NCBI GenBank assembly: GCA_903822495.1
Contig: CAIJPD010000025.1
Span: 1-64,000 of the forward strand
Reading direction: 5' to 3'
From: an uncultured Chloroflexota bacterium
Lineage (GTDB): Bacteria > Chloroflexota > Limnocylindria > Limnocylindrales > CSP1-4
DNA: 64,000 nucleotides
The notes under the pieces are model-generated. The model was given only the letters and a program-made list of their open reading frames with translations, ran no database searches and was not told the origin of the DNA. The translations under genes and the position numbers were made by a program. Below are positions 44,159 through 52,989 of this stretch, one piece after another. Numbering within the stretch: position 1 is the first letter of the stretch; each line of letters opens with the position of its first letter.

Positions 44159-44607
44159 TGGCCATCACCGATCGCATCCGCGACGACGGGCCCCGGCCCC
44201 AGCCGCTGATCCACCCCGACACGGCGCCGTTCTGGGCGGGCCTGGAGGCCGGCGAGCTGCGGGTGCAGCGCTGCACGGCGTGCGGCACGCACCGGTTCCC
44301 GTTCGAGCCCATCTGCCACGCCTGCCTCTCGTTCGACCTGACCTGGGAGCCCATCGCGCCTTCCGGCACCGTGGCCACAGCGGTCCGGGCGGTCCGCGCC
44401 ACGGGCGACCCGGCGTGGGCCGCGCACGTGCCGTTCATCTCGGGGAGCGTCGACATGGAGCACGACCTCCGCCTCCCCGGCCGGATCCTGTGCACCTGTG
44501 GCGAGGCGCTCCGGCGCGGCACGTCGGTCCGCGTGGTGCTGTTGGTCTCGCCGGACCGCCCCACGATCCACGCCTTCGCCCACAACTGCGTGCCTGCCGC
44601 GGGCTGA
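44158..44607 (+). CDS. DUF35 / Zn-ribbon OB-fold protein, thiolase partner
   Basis: 149 residues. N-terminal helix (PLIHPDTAPFWAGLEAGEL), rubredoxin-like zinc ribbon (CTACGTHRFPFEPICHAC) and an OB fold that begins WEPIAPSGTVATAV. Such proteins bind acyl-CoA and form complexes with thiolase-like partners, as ChsH2 with Ltp2. Coupled to the upstream gene by TGATG, as usual for this pair. Confidence 0.87.
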   Translation: MAITDRIRDDGPRPQPLIHPDTAPFWAGLEAGELRVQRCTACGTHRFPFEPICHACLSFDLTWEPIAPSGTVATAVRAVRATGDPAWAAHVPFISGSVDMEHDLRLPGRILCTCGEALRRGTSVRVVLLVSPDRPTIHAFAHNCVPAAG

Positions 44608-44639
44608 GGCCGGTCCTGGCCCGTTTGTGTCGATCTTGC

Positions 44640-44682
44640 TTGACAACTCGTCTCGAACGGCTATTGTCAATTTCAGTTGACA
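44640..44682 (+). promoter_or_regulatory. hipBA promoter and palindromic operator
   Basis: Consensus -35 TTGACA (44640-44645), 16-base spacer, -10 TATTGT (44662-44667). An 18-base palindrome TGTCAA-N6-TTGACA (44665-44682) overlaps the -10, and a third TTGACAA half-site coincides with the -35. This arrangement fits autorepression by a HipB dimer pair. The local AT content is clearly higher than the surroundings. Confidence 0.7.
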
Positions 44683-44731
44683 TCTTGGCGGTTGGAGCCG
44701 ATGTCGCCCAGGATTGACACGGGAGCCGGCC

Positions 44732-44974
44732 ATGATCGACGAGGCCTACAGCGCGCTGGACCTCGGGCGAGCGATCAAGCGCCTGCGCGCCAAACGAGGG
44801 ATGACGCAGGAGACGCTGGCCGAGTGGTGCGGCGTCTCGCGCCAGACCATCGTGGCACTGGAACAGGGGGGACCCGTGGCCCTCACCCTGGCGCTGCGCG
44901 CGATCGCGCTGCTGGGGGCCAAGGTGGTGGTCGCGCCGAAGGACGCGATCCTTTCGGCGGCCACGTCGCGGTGA
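44732..44974 (+). CDS. hipB: HipB-like XRE antitoxin/repressor
   Basis: 80 residues with a single HTH_3 domain: LGRAIKRLRAKRGMTQETLAEWCGVSRQTIVALEQG, shown here only by its ends LGRAIKRL and VALEQG. A short C-terminal strand (AKVVVAPKD) follows. ATG 44732 has GGGAG at 7 bases; the upstream TTG is less likely. Its stop overlaps the hipA start (GTGA). It should bind HipA and the palindrome at 44665-44682. Confidence 0.88.
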   Translation: MIDEAYSALDLGRAIKRLRAKRGMTQETLAEWCGVSRQTIVALEQGGPVALTLALRAIALLGAKVVVAPKDAILSAATSR

Positions 44975-46194
44975 GCGCCCGGGCGGACCGCCTGGTCGTC
45001 TGGCTGGGTGACGCCATCGTCGGCGACCTGGTCCGCACCCGCGCCAACGCGATTCGGTACACCGGCCGCCCGGGCGCCGGCGCGCTGACCGTCGCCACCG
45101 ACGGCACCGTCGAGACGTGGACGCCGTCGTTCACGCGCGCCTGGTTCGACGGCCTGCTCCCGGAGGACGCGCGCCGGACGGCGGCCGAGGCCGAACACGT
45201 CGTGACGCGCGGCGACACGTTCGGCCTGCTGGGCGCCATCGGCTGGGAGTGCGCCGGCGCGGTGTCCGTGATGCCCGAGGGTCGAACCCCGGCCGGCGGC
45301 CGGTACCTGGCCATGTCGGACGAGGACGTCTGGGATCGACTGGACCTGCTCCCTCGAACCGTGTCCGACGTGGATCGCGAGGTCCGGCTGTCCCTCGGCG
45401 GCGCCCAGGACAAGCTCCTCCTCGCCCGCCTCGACTCCGCCTGGCAGCTGCCCCTGGACGGCGCCGTGTCCACGCACATCCTCAAGCCGGAGCCCGACCG
45501 GTTTCCCGGCCTGGCGATCGGCGAGGCGTGGTCGCTGATGGCCGCATCGGCCGCCACCCTCACCGCCACGGCGGACTGCGTCGCGCCGACGGGCCACCGC
45601 CCGACGATCATCGTGGAGCGCTACGACCGACGGATCGAGGGTGACACCGTCCATCGTCTGCACCAGGAGGACGGCTGTCAGCTGCTTGGGCTGGCGCCGG
45701 AGCAGAAGTACCCGCGTGACCTGGGTCCCCGGGTCGCCAGCCTGCGGCGAATCGCCGCCGTGCTCGTCGAGCGCGCCGACGACCCCACGGTGGAGCTGGG
45801 CCGGCTGCTGGAGCAGACGGTCGTGAACGTCGCGCTCCTCAACACGGACGCGCACGCCAAGAACCTGTCCGTCCTGCACGCCGGCGCCCGCACGGTCGCG
45901 CTGAGCCCGCTGTACGACGTCGCCCCCACGGCCTGGTTCCTGCCGGCGCAGTCACAGGTCGCCCTGGCCGTGGGCGGGAAGTGGCGGATCGGCGAGATCA
46001 CCCGGGGACATCTTCTGGCCGAGGCCAGGTCCTGGGACATGCCGGACCGGGAGGCGCGCCGGGTGACCATGCAGACCCTGGATGCCCTCGTCGGCGGACT
46101 GGCCGAGGCGGACCGCCGCTACCCCACGACGCCTCCCGACATGCGTGCCGCGGTCGAGGCACAGCTCACGCGGCTGGCCGGCAGCGCCTGGTAG
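44971..46194 (+). CDS. hipA: HipA-like serine/threonine kinase toxin
   Basis: 407 residues. N-subdomain (VVWLGDAIVGDLVRTRANAI), then LSLGGAQDKLLLAR (Gly-rich loop), the ATP Lys in THILKPEP, the catalytic loop LLNTDAHAKNLSVL with Asp and Asn, and the metal-binding Asp in LSPLYDVAPT. All catalytic residues look intact. HipA kinases phosphorylate aminoacyl-tRNA synthetases and halt translation, giving persistence. GTG 44971 overlaps hipB. Convergent with the SDR gene. Confidence 0.9.
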   Translation: MSARADRLVVWLGDAIVGDLVRTRANAIRYTGRPGAGALTVATDGTVETWTPSFTRAWFDGLLPEDARRTAAEAEHVVTRGDTFGLLGAIGWECAGAVSVMPEGRTPAGGRYLAMSDEDVWDRLDLLPRTVSDVDREVRLSLGGAQDKLLLARLDSAWQLPLDGAVSTHILKPEPDRFPGLAIGEAWSLMAASAATLTATADCVAPTGHRPTIIVERYDRRIEGDTVHRLHQEDGCQLLGLAPEQKYPRDLGPRVASLRRIAAVLVERADDPTVELGRLLEQTVVNVALLNTDAHAKNLSVLHAGARTVALSPLYDVAPTAWFLPAQSQVALAVGGKWRIGEITRGHLLAEARSWDMPDREARRVTMQTLDALVGGLAEADRRYPTTPPDMRAAVEAQLTRLAGSAW

Positions 46195-46226
46195 GACCGG
46201 GGAGCCGTCGCCCGCGGCGGAGCGCC

Positions 46227-46997
46227 CTAGGTCATCAGCTCCCCGCCGTTGACCTGGAGCGTCTGGCCGACGATCCCGCTCGCGGCGTCGGAGAGCAGGA
46301 AGACCACGGTCGATGCCACCTCAGCCGGCGTGACGAAGCGCCGGAGCGGGATCCGGGTTGCCCGATCGCGGCCTGCGGCGCTGTCGATGACGTCCCGACC
46401 CATGGCCGTGTTGGTGGTGCCCGGGGAGACCGCGTTGACGCGGACGCCGCCCGGCCCATAGGCCTGGGCCAGCGAGCGCGTGAGCGAGACCACCGCGGCC
46501 TTGGCGACCGCGTAGTGCGGGGCCTCCACCGAGCCCGTCTCGGCCAGGCGGGACGCGAAGTTCACGATCGAACCGCTGCCGCGGGCCAGCATCCCGGGCA
46601 GGACCGCCCGGCAGACGTGGACGACGAGCATGACGTCGATCTTGAGCATCAGCTCCCACGCCGCGAGATCCAGGTCCAGGAAGTCGCCGAAGCCCATGAT
46701 CGCGGCGCAGTTCGCCACGCCGTCGATGCGGCCGAAGCGCTGCTCGACGGCGGCGATCACCCGCGCGGCGTCGGCGGCGTCGCCGAGGTCGCCGACGAAG
46801 GCCTCCACCGTCCCGCCGCCGGCCCGGATCCGCGCGAGCACGCCGTCGGGCGAGTCGTTGACGGCCCGATCCGCGATCGCGATGGTCGCCCCGACGGCGG
46901 CCGCCTGGACCGCGACCTCGCCCCCGATCCCGCCCGCCCCGCCGGTCACCAGGACCACCCGGCCCGCCAGGTCGATCGGGCCCCTGTTGATGGTCAT
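46227..46997 (-). CDS. Short-chain dehydrogenase/reductase
   Basis: 256 residues. Cofactor loop VLVTGGAGGIGGEVA, NAG-like ANCAAIMG, Ser in VNFASRLAETGS and Tyr-Lys in HYAVAKAAVVSL at the classical 13-residue distance, then SPGTTNTAMG and VNGGELM. Asp in AIADRAVND suggests NAD preference. It acts on a hydroxyl/keto group of an unknown intermediate. SD GAGGCGG precedes ATG 46997. Last gene of the operon 50285-46227. Confidence 0.92.
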   Translation of the reverse strand: MTINRGPIDLAGRVVLVTGGAGGIGGEVAVQAAAVGATIAIADRAVNDSPDGVLARIRAGGGTVEAFVGDLGDAADAARVIAAVEQRFGRIDGVANCAAIMGFGDFLDLDLAAWELMLKIDVMLVVHVCRAVLPGMLARGSGSIVNFASRLAETGSVEAPHYAVAKAAVVSLTRSLAQAYGPGGVRVNAVSPGTTNTAMGRDVIDSAAGRDRATRIPLRRFVTPAEVASTVVFLLSDAASGIVGQTLQVNGGELMT

Positions 46998-47023
46998 CGG
47001 ATCCGCCTCACGAGTCATGCTCC

Positions 47024-47920
47024 TCAGAAGATGCACAGGGGATTCACGGCCGACCCGGTGGCCTTGGGGATCTTCAGCGCGGCGATCGAGAAGAAGAACT
47101 CCCAGCGGCCCTCAGCGGCGCACGCCTCGCCCAGCTCCTCCACGGCGATGTGATCCACCAGGACCAGGCCCATGCGGCCCAGGCCGATGGCATGGAGCGG
47201 GTGGTTGTAGCCGGGCACGCCCGACGGAAGCTGGTCGATGCAGTCCCCGCCGAACAGGCAGACCTCGCGCCGATGGAGCCATTCGATGGTGTCCACGCCC
47301 ATGCCCGCCCGGACCTCGTTGGGCATGGGGCCGGTGACCGCCTCGCGGGCCTCCAGCCCGGTCCGGACCACCAGGGCGTCGCCGCTGCCCACCGTGATCC
47401 CGGCCCACGCCTCCGCCCGGTCCAGGTCCGCGGCCCGGATCTCCTCGCCGTGCTCCACCCAGTCGCGGCCCTGGCTGCGGGGGATGTCCAGCAGGACGCC
47501 GCGGGTCACGATCCCGCCGCCCATCGGCAGCACCGAGCCGAAGAGCAGGCCGTCCCGGGTCGCCACGTCCTCGAACCGCCGGCCGTTGTAGACCACGCCG
47601 TCCATGGCGTTGTGGCCCAGGGCGTCGATGTGGGTGATCTCGTAGCCGTGCGGCTCGATCATCACGGCGTCCACCGCGGCGTTCCGGTCCTCCCGGTAGA
47701 GCATCCGGTGGTAGCCGGGCCGCGGCTTGTGGACCGTTGGCGCCATGTTGAACGTGTGGCTGGCGGCCACGATGCGGCCGGACCGGATGAGCCGCGCGGC
47801 CTCCAGCGTCTTGGCCGTGGTGACGAAGTTCAGGGTGCCGCGCTCGTCGTCCGGGCCCCAGCGGCCCGAGTTCGACAGCCGCTCGCCGAGCGCCCTGATG
47901 TCGGCCGGATCCGTGGTCAT
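47024..47920 (-). CDS. Cyclase-family metal-dependent hydrolase (second copy)
   Basis: 298 residues, paralogous to 30296-31246: shared N-terminus GRWGPDDERGTLNFVTT and C-terminus SIAALKIPKATGSAVNPL. The metal site reads PHGYEITHIDALGHN, followed by GVLLDIPRSQGRDWVE. It probably hydrolyses a lactone, lactam or amide. Lies 16 bases after the double CoA-transferase gene and 26 bases before the SDR, so the three form one operon under operator C. Confidence 0.85.
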   Translation of the reverse strand: MTTDPADIRALGERLSNSGRWGPDDERGTLNFVTTAKTLEAARLIRSGRIVAASHTFNMAPTVHKPRPGYHRMLYREDRNAAVDAVMIEPHGYEITHIDALGHNAMDGVVYNGRRFEDVATRDGLLFGSVLPMGGGIVTRGVLLDIPRSQGRDWVEHGEEIRAADLDRAEAWAGITVGSGDALVVRTGLEAREAVTGPMPNEVRAGMGVDTIEWLHRREVCLFGGDCIDQLPSGVPGYNHPLHAIGLGRMGLVLVDHIAVEELGEACAAEGRWEFFFSIAALKIPKATGSAVNPLCIF

Positions 47921-47936
47921 GGCACGCGTCCTCGTC

Positions 47937-50285
47937 CTACCAGCCGGGTGGCGGGGTCCAGTGTCCCACCGCCGAGCGGGAGAGGCGGATCGGGAAGCCG
48001 GAGACGTGGACCGGGATCGCGTGCCGATCCGTGGGGATCTCGCGGAGCATGTGGTGGAGGCGGGCCTGCGGGTGCTCGAACGCCTCCTGGAGCGAGAGCA
48101 CGATGCTGCCGGGCAGCCGCGCCGCCAGGAAGATCGCCTCGATCTCCTTCGCCGTCCGCGACCGGAAGGCCGCCTCGCAGCGCTCCTCCAGCAGGTCGGC
48201 GTTCGCGGTGCGCGCCTCGCCGGTGGCGAACAGCGGGTCCTCCGCCAGCGCCTGGAGCTCCATCGCCGTGCAGAACGAGGCCCAGAACTGGTCGGTGATG
48301 CCGGCGGCGAACCAGCGGCCGTCCGAGGTGGGGTAGACGCCGTACGGCCGGGCGCCGCTGCCGCCGGAGCGGGGCTGCGGCCGGAAGTCCACGCCCAGGT
48401 CGATGGCCTGCGGGACGCGGTAGGCGTGCAGGGCGATCTGGATGTCGAGGAGGGAGAGGTCCGTATGGCGCGAGGGGCGGCCGCGCCGGACGTCGCGGAG
48501 CGAGGCCAGCGTGGCGACGGCGCCGTACAGCCCGCCCGCCAGGCCGCCGATGGGGTGGCCCCAGCGGATGGGCGGGTCGTTCTCGCCGCCGTTGCCGGTG
48601 ATGCTCATGGAGCCGCTGAGGGCCTGGAGCGTCACGTCGTAGGCGGGCGCCTGGGCCCACGGCCCGGTGGCGCCAAAGCCGGTGGCGGAACAGGTCACGA
48701 TCTTGGGGTTGACGCCGGTGAGGTCCTCGCGGGAGACGCCCAGCCGTGACTTCACGCCGGGACGGTAGTTGTCGTAGACGATGTCCGCGCCCTCGACGAG
48801 GCGGTAGTAGGCGGCCCGGTCGCCCTCCTGCTTGAGATCCAGCATCACGGCGCGCTTGCCGCGATGCATCCCCCAGCGCATGGCGTCGGTCAGGGTGATG
48901 ACGTCCTGGGGGGCGTCCGGGTCGCGGGGGCGAACCGGCTCGGGGCGCTCGATGAGGAGCACGTCCGCGCCCAGGTCGGCCAGGATCTGGGTGCCCAGGG
49001 TCTTGCTGGGTTCGTTGCCGTCCATCTCGACGACCTTGACGCCGTCGAGGGGCATCGCGGCGGTCTGACCGGAGGCGGCGGCGATCCCGGCGGCGCCCGC
49101 CGATTCAGGGGCGGGCACGGGGCGGTGGTCCCAGCCCAGTCGGTCGGCGTCCACCAGGGCGATGGGCGGGCGGCCGGCGCGGCCGATCCCCATGGGGTCG
49201 GTGGCCACATGGGCGACGCGGCCGGCTTCGTCACGGATCTCGGCGATCATCCCGCGCGCCTGGATCTGCGGGTGGGCGAAGGCCTCCTTGAGGGTGTTCA
49301 CCTTGCCGGCGGGGGCGCCCGCGGCGATGAACAGCTCCTCCCACTCGGCGGCCGGGCGGCGGGACAGGAGGTCCGCCATCACCGGCTCCAGCTCCGCCTT
49401 GTTGCGGTTGCGGAGCCGCTCGCTGGCGAATCTTGGGTCCTCCGCCAGCTCCGGGGCGCCCATCACGCGGCAGGCCGCCACCCAGTGCGGCTTGGCGAAG
49501 CCGATGGCGATCCAGCTGCCGTCGCTGCAGCGATACGGCCCGTACGGCCGCGTCCCGCCGCCGCCCATGTGCTGGTCGCACAGGGCGGAGAGGCCCGCGT
49601 CGTAGACCTGGGGGACGCGGTAGGTGCTGAGGGAGAGCAGCCCGTCCAGCATGGAGATGCCGACCTGCTGGCCGATGCCGTCGCGGTCGCGGACGGCCAG
49701 CGCGGCCAGGATGCCGATGACCGAATAGAGCGCGCCCACGATGTCGCCGATGGGGACACCCCAGCGGACGGGCGGGGCGGTGGGGTCGTCGTGCGGGCCG
49801 GTGATGTCGATGGCGCCGCCGGCCGCCTGCGCGATCAGGTCGTAGCTGGGCATCTGCGCCCAAGGCCCGCTCTCGCCGAAGCCGGAGATGTCGGCGGTGA
49901 TGATCCGCGGGTTGGCGGATCGAAGCTGCTCGTAGCCCAGGCCCAGCTTGTCCATGGCGCCGGGACGCATGTTGTTGAAGACCACGTCGGCGCGGCCAAC
50001 CAGGTGGAGGAAGGCCGCCCGGCCGTCTTCGGTGCCCAGGTCAAGCTCGATGGAGCGCTTGTCGCGGTTGGTGGCCCAGTCGAAGGCCTCGGGGATGGTC
50101 AGCTTGCCCGTGGACTTGGGCGACTCGCCCGGCCGGAGGATCTTGACCACGTCGGCGCCCAGGTCGGCCAGGATCGTGGTGGCGTACGGGCCGGAGAGGA
50201 AGCGCGACACGTCCAGCACGCGGACGTCGTCCAGGGGGCCGGATCGCTGCCCGGCCGCTGCCGTCACGGGTTCCATCTGGGCCAT
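47937..50285 (-). CDS. Fused double class III CoA-transferase, both halves intact
   Basis: 782 residues with two CaiB/BaiF domains (about 15-395 and 410-780). N-terminal loops: [20 protein letters not shown] and [20 protein letters not shown]. The catalytic Asp is present in both halves: [16 protein letters not shown] and [16 protein letters not shown]. Both also have the [12 protein letters not shown] helix and RWGVPIGD / RWGHPIGG. It should move CoA between carboxylic acids without a covalent acyl-phosphate step. GAGG five bases before ATG 50285; operator C is 16 bases upstream. Confidence 0.9.
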   Translation of the reverse strand: MAQMEPVTAAAGQRSGPLDDVRVLDVSRFLSGPYATTILADLGADVVKILRPGESPKSTGKLTIPEAFDWATNRDKRSIELDLGTEDGRAAFLHLVGRADVVFNNMRPGAMDKLGLGYEQLRSANPRIITADISGFGESGPWAQMPSYDLIAQAAGGAIDITGPHDDPTAPPVRWGVPIGDIVGALYSVIGILAALAVRDRDGIGQQVGISMLDGLLSLSTYRVPQVYDAGLSALCDQHMGGGGTRPYGPYRCSDGSWIAIGFAKPHWVAACRVMGAPELAEDPRFASERLRNRNKAELEPVMADLLSRRPAAEWEELFIAAGAPAGKVNTLKEAFAHPQIQARGMIAEIRDEAGRVAHVATDPMGIGRAGRPPIALVDADRLGWDHRPVPAPESAGAAGIAAASGQTAAMPLDGVKVVEMDGNEPSKTLGTQILADLGADVLLIERPEPVRPRDPDAPQDVITLTDAMRWGMHRGKRAVMLDLKQEGDRAAYYRLVEGADIVYDNYRPGVKSRLGVSREDLTGVNPKIVTCSATGFGATGPWAQAPAYDVTLQALSGSMSITGNGGENDPPIRWGHPIGGLAGGLYGAVATLASLRDVRRGRPSRHTDLSLLDIQIALHAYRVPQAIDLGVDFRPQPRSGGSGARPYGVYPTSDGRWFAAGITDQFWASFCTAMELQALAEDPLFATGEARTANADLLEERCEAAFRSRTAKEIEAIFLAARLPGSIVLSLQEAFEHPQARLHHMLREIPTDRHAIPVHVSGFPIRLSRSAVGHWTPPPGW

Positions 50286-50301
50286 TCTATCCTCGTGCTG
50301 A

Positions 50302-50315
50302 CTAGTTGCCTAGAC
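50302..50315. promoter_or_regulatory. 14-base operator C
   Basis: Minus-strand GTCTAGGCAACTAG, identical to operator A. A TAAGAT hexamer (50316-50321, minus strand) directly abuts it upstream, so the element spans the expected transcription start of the double CoA-transferase gene (ATG 50285). Confidence 0.75.
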
Positions 50316-50321
50316 ATCTTA

Positions 50322-50602
50322 GCGGCAACGCGGGCCGCGGGGCGGGTGGCCGGCCGGCGGCGGTCCCGGCCGAACTCGCCGCGCTCGGCCCCGGCCGGCT
50401 TCCTCTCATTTGGCCGCCCAGGGCGCACTAACCTCGGTTTCCGCCCGGTTTCGCCCGGCTTGGCCCCGTCTGGCTCGTCCGGTCACGCTCGCTCACGCTC
50501 AGCCAATCGCGCGAAAGGTCCCGTTCGGGCCCGGTGGCCTCGCCCGACCATCTCTACGGCGCGCCGGCGGCGCATCTGAGAGGATCGTCGCGGTGCCAGT
50601 GA
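50322..50602. other. Gene-free stretch upstream of the double CoA-transferase gene
   Basis: Very GC-rich, with imperfect CGCCCGGTTT/CGCCCGGCTT repetition (about 50440-50465) but no convincing reading frame, tRNA or terminator. It separates the nucleotidyltransferase toxin-like gene from the promoter at 50316. I see nothing else in it. Confidence 0.6.
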
Positions 50603-51151
50603 TCACCATGTGCTGCGGCTCTCGACCCACGTCCGTGCGCGGCGCAGGTACGCCGGTGGCACGCGGCCTCCCGGAAGCCGCGCGACCCGTTCAAGCAGCG
50701 TCTCCGCGTTGATCAACCCGGCCTCGACCAGGGCCGCGACGAACTCGTAATCCTTCGTTCGTCCGGCGGCGAGCTTGGCGGCCGCGAGATCGTGCGGCTC
50801 GAGACAGAGTCCCCGTCCCGGTTCGGCGCCCGGCGGGCCGAAGACCACGAGCCGATCCTCCCAGCCGTCCGGCGCAACCGCGGTCGTGAAGCTCACCCCA
50901 TCGGCGTAGTAGCCAAAGGCGTCGTGGAACCGGGAGCCCTGGCCCAGCGACCCTTCGATCTGGAGGCTCTTCTCGCCGTCCACGTCGTCGAATGGGGCAA
51001 GGTCGGCCTCGTCGGAGCGACTCGCTTCGGGCGGCAGGACCTCGTCGTCGAAGCTCGCGAGGATCGCCGCTGAGCCCACGACCAGGAAGTCGCGCTGGTT
51101 CACGATGCGCGAGGCCGCCCGGAGGACGTGCTCCAACTCCTCGCGCTTCAT
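50603..51151 (-). CDS. DUF6036-type nucleotidyltransferase, probable toxin
   Basis: 182 residues. The nucleotidyltransferase start is FLVVGSAAILASF (GSA motif on the first helix turn) with acidic pair SDEADLAPFDD, then a hydrophobic strand-loop region (YYADGVSFTTAVAPDGWEDR) and a C-terminal part LEPHDLAAAKLAAGRTKDYEF that recurs in AbiEii/DUF6036-like NTases. Such proteins act as toxins in two-gene modules. ATG 51151 overlaps the stop of the HTH gene (ATGA). Confidence 0.75.
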   Translation of the reverse strand: MKREELEHVLRAASRIVNQRDFLVVGSAAILASFDDEVLPPEASRSDEADLAPFDDVDGEKSLQIEGSLGQGSRFHDAFGYYADGVSFTTAVAPDGWEDRLVVFGPPGAEPGRGLCLEPHDLAAAKLAAGRTKDYEFVAALVEAGLINAETLLERVARLPGGRVPPAYLRRARTWVESRSTW

Positions 51152-51672
51152 GTCCCGCGGGATTCGGCACGACGGGTCGCCTGATACGCGTGCAGGACGG
51201 CCCGGCGGTCTTCGTCCGAGAGGAGGTCGACGAAGGGCGAGTTCTGGCGGAGCTCGCGCGCCAGGGGATCGGTGGACGTCATTGCACGCATCACCGCCTC
51301 GGGGCCGCGGTCGATGAGCGTCAGCCACTGGCGCAGCCATTGGGCACCGTCGGGATTGCGCTCCAGGCGACGCTCGACCGTCGCGCGGGCACGGGCGAGC
51401 GACGTCACGGGGTCCAGGGCGACCTGGCCGCTGGCGGCCCGGTGCAACCAGAGGTTGCGAAGCTGATCGTCCGTGAGCGGGCCGCCACGGTTCGCGGCCG
51501 GACGATCCCGGAGCGCCTCGGCGTCCGACCGACGAATTCGGCGGTGGGTCCCGGCCAGGGTATAGGGAAGCTCGCCGCGCACGCACAGGTTGACGACGTG
51601 CTGGACGGTGGTGCCCAGAAGGGTCGCCACCTGGCCCGTCGACAGCAGGTCCGGATCGGCGTGGCGGGTCAT
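51148..51672 (-). CDS. HTH (excisionase-like) protein, probable antitoxin
   Basis: 174 residues. The N-terminal DNA-binding domain (about 8-52: LLSTGQVATLLGTTVQHVVN then GTHRRIRRSDAEALRD) is of the MerR/excisionase type. The helical C-terminal part (about 65-170) could bind the partner. Coupled to the nucleotidyltransferase by ATGA. The promoter has -35 TTGATT, 16-base spacer, -10 TAGGAT and then only 6 bases to ATG 51672, so it is probably leaderless. The codon-level look is the same as the neighbours. Confidence 0.75.
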   Translation of the reverse strand: MTRHADPDLLSTGQVATLLGTTVQHVVNLCVRGELPYTLAGTHRRIRRSDAEALRDRPAANRGGPLTDDQLRNLWLHRAASGQVALDPVTSLARARATVERRLERNPDGAQWLRQWLTLIDRGPEAVMRAMTSTDPLARELRQNSPFVDLLSDEDRRAVLHAYQATRRAESRGT

Positions 51673-51678
51673 GGCGTG

Positions 51679-51706
51679 ATCCTAGCGCCCAAACCCAAGA
51701 AATCAA
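51679..51706 (-). promoter_or_regulatory. Promoter of the HTH/nucleotidyltransferase module
   Basis: Minus strand: TTGATT (51701-51706), 16 bases, TAGGAT (51679-51684), 6 bases, ATG 51672. This is the only leaderless-type start in the window with a recognisable -35. Confidence 0.6.
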
Positions 51707-51747
51707 ACGGTTAGCCACCCGCTGGCTTCACCAGTCGAGCTGGCCGC

Positions 51748-52989
51748 TCAGCCGAGCACGCGGACCAGCATCAGGGCGTAGACCCGCAGCGTGTTCAGGA
51801 AGTCCTCGATGGATTCGAACTCGTTGGTCCCTGTCTCGGAGCTTGGGAAGACGAACTTCACCATCGGGATGCCGCCGTCGTTGATCAGGAATCGCATGTC
51901 GCTGGTGCTGCCGGCGCCGCCCAGCGGCACCCGCCGGCCGATCACGGTCTGGATCGCGCCCTGGAGCGTCTCGACCAGCGGCGTGTCCGCGCCCACCTGG
52001 GAGGCCTCGCCGTGGAGGAGCACCTTCAATGTGGCCCGGAACTCGGGATCCTCCCGGGCCAGCGAATCGAGGACGCCCTGCACGTCCGCCATGACGTTGT
52101 CGGGGTCCTGGCCCGGCAGGTAGCGGCAGTCCGCGACCAGGGTGCAGCGATCGGCGATGAGGGTGTCGGAGAAGCCGCCGGCGATCCGGTTGACGCTGAT
52201 GACGGGCGGGCCCTTCACGAAGGCGTGGGGCGACCAGTTGGTGAACGCCATCGCCTCGAGCGCGATCGTGAGCTTCGCCGCCTTCAGGATGGCGTTGACG
52301 GGCTGGCCGCTCTCCGAGTGCTCCACCTTGTACTTGGTGTGCTTGGCGAAGCCGGTCAGGGTGATCTCGAAGCGGAGCATGCCGCGCGACGCCAGCTCGA
52401 TCGCGAGGGGCGGGTTCGACTCCGTGTAGATGCCGAAGTCGGCGGTCACCAGGCGTTCGTCCACCAGGTACTTGAGCCCCAGGACGCCGCCGCCCTTGAT
52501 GTGGTCGGCGGTCTGGGTCAGGACGATGTCGCCGCGGAGCCGCGTGCCGGTGGCGACGACCGCCTGGACCGCCAGCATCGCGGCGGACAGGCCGGCCTTC
52601 ATGTCGCGCGTGCCCACGCCCCAGACCTTGCCGTCGTGGACCTCCGCGCCGAACGGCGGGTGGCGCCAGGCGGTGGGATCGCTGGCCGGGAACGTGTCCA
52701 GGTGCGAGTTCAGGAGGAAGGTGGGTCCCCCGCCAGATCCCCGGAGGCGGAGGACGTTGCTGACCTTGCCGGGCGCCGGCTCGTGCTGCTCCACCTCCAT
52801 CCCGAGGCCGCGGCCGAAGGCGGCGCACGCGTCGGCCATCTCGCGGACGTCGCCGGGCGGATCGGTGCTCCGGATCCGGACCAGGCTCCGGAAGAACTCC
52901 AGGGCTTCATCGGCGTGGGCGTCGACGTAATCGAGGACGCGGCGCTCCACGTCGCCGGCGGTGTCGATTCCCGACTCCGGCGCGCTCAT
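51748..52989 (-). CDS. M20-family peptidase-like protein with altered metal ligands
   Basis: 413 residues (ATG 52989; GTG 53001 possible). ArgE/DapE/CPG2-like fold: first metal site LLNSHLDTFPA, bridging Asp in GVGTRDMKAGLSA, dimerisation domain from GMLRFEITLTGFAKHTKYKV, and STSDMRFLINDGGIP near the end. The DEE catalytic segment reads TADHIKGGGVLG and the last His ligand (His-x-x-Asn-Glu-Phe/Tyr) is Thr (GTNEFESIED). Two-metal peptidase activity is therefore doubtful; it could be a one-metal deacylase or a binding protein. No 14-base operator is seen upstream. Confidence 0.82.
   Translation of the reverse strand: MSAPESGIDTAGDVERRVLDYVDAHADEALEFFRSLVRIRSTDPPGDVREMADACAAFGRGLGMEVEQHEPAPGKVSNVLRLRGSGGGPTFLLNSHLDTFPASDPTAWRHPPFGAEVHDGKVWGVGTRDMKAGLSAAMLAVQAVVATGTRLRGDIVLTQTADHIKGGGVLGLKYLVDERLVTADFGIYTESNPPLAIELASRGMLRFEITLTGFAKHTKYKVEHSESGQPVNAILKAAKLTIALEAMAFTNWSPHAFVKGPPVISVNRIAGGFSDTLIADRCTLVADCRYLPGQDPDNVMADVQGVLDSLAREDPEFRATLKVLLHGEASQVGADTPLVETLQGAIQTVIGRRVPLGGAGSTSDMRFLINDGGIPMVKFVFPSSETGTNEFESIEDFLNTLRVYALMLVRVLG

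Noticed and set aside
50322-50602. tRNA or small RNA gene
   Set aside because: A GTTCG-like stretch near 50523 has no matching cloverleaf arms; no tRNA or rRNA was found anywhere in the window.
44640-51706. Integrated mobile element around the two toxin-antitoxin modules
   Set aside because: No integrase, transposase, target-site duplication or att-like direct repeat was found around either module.
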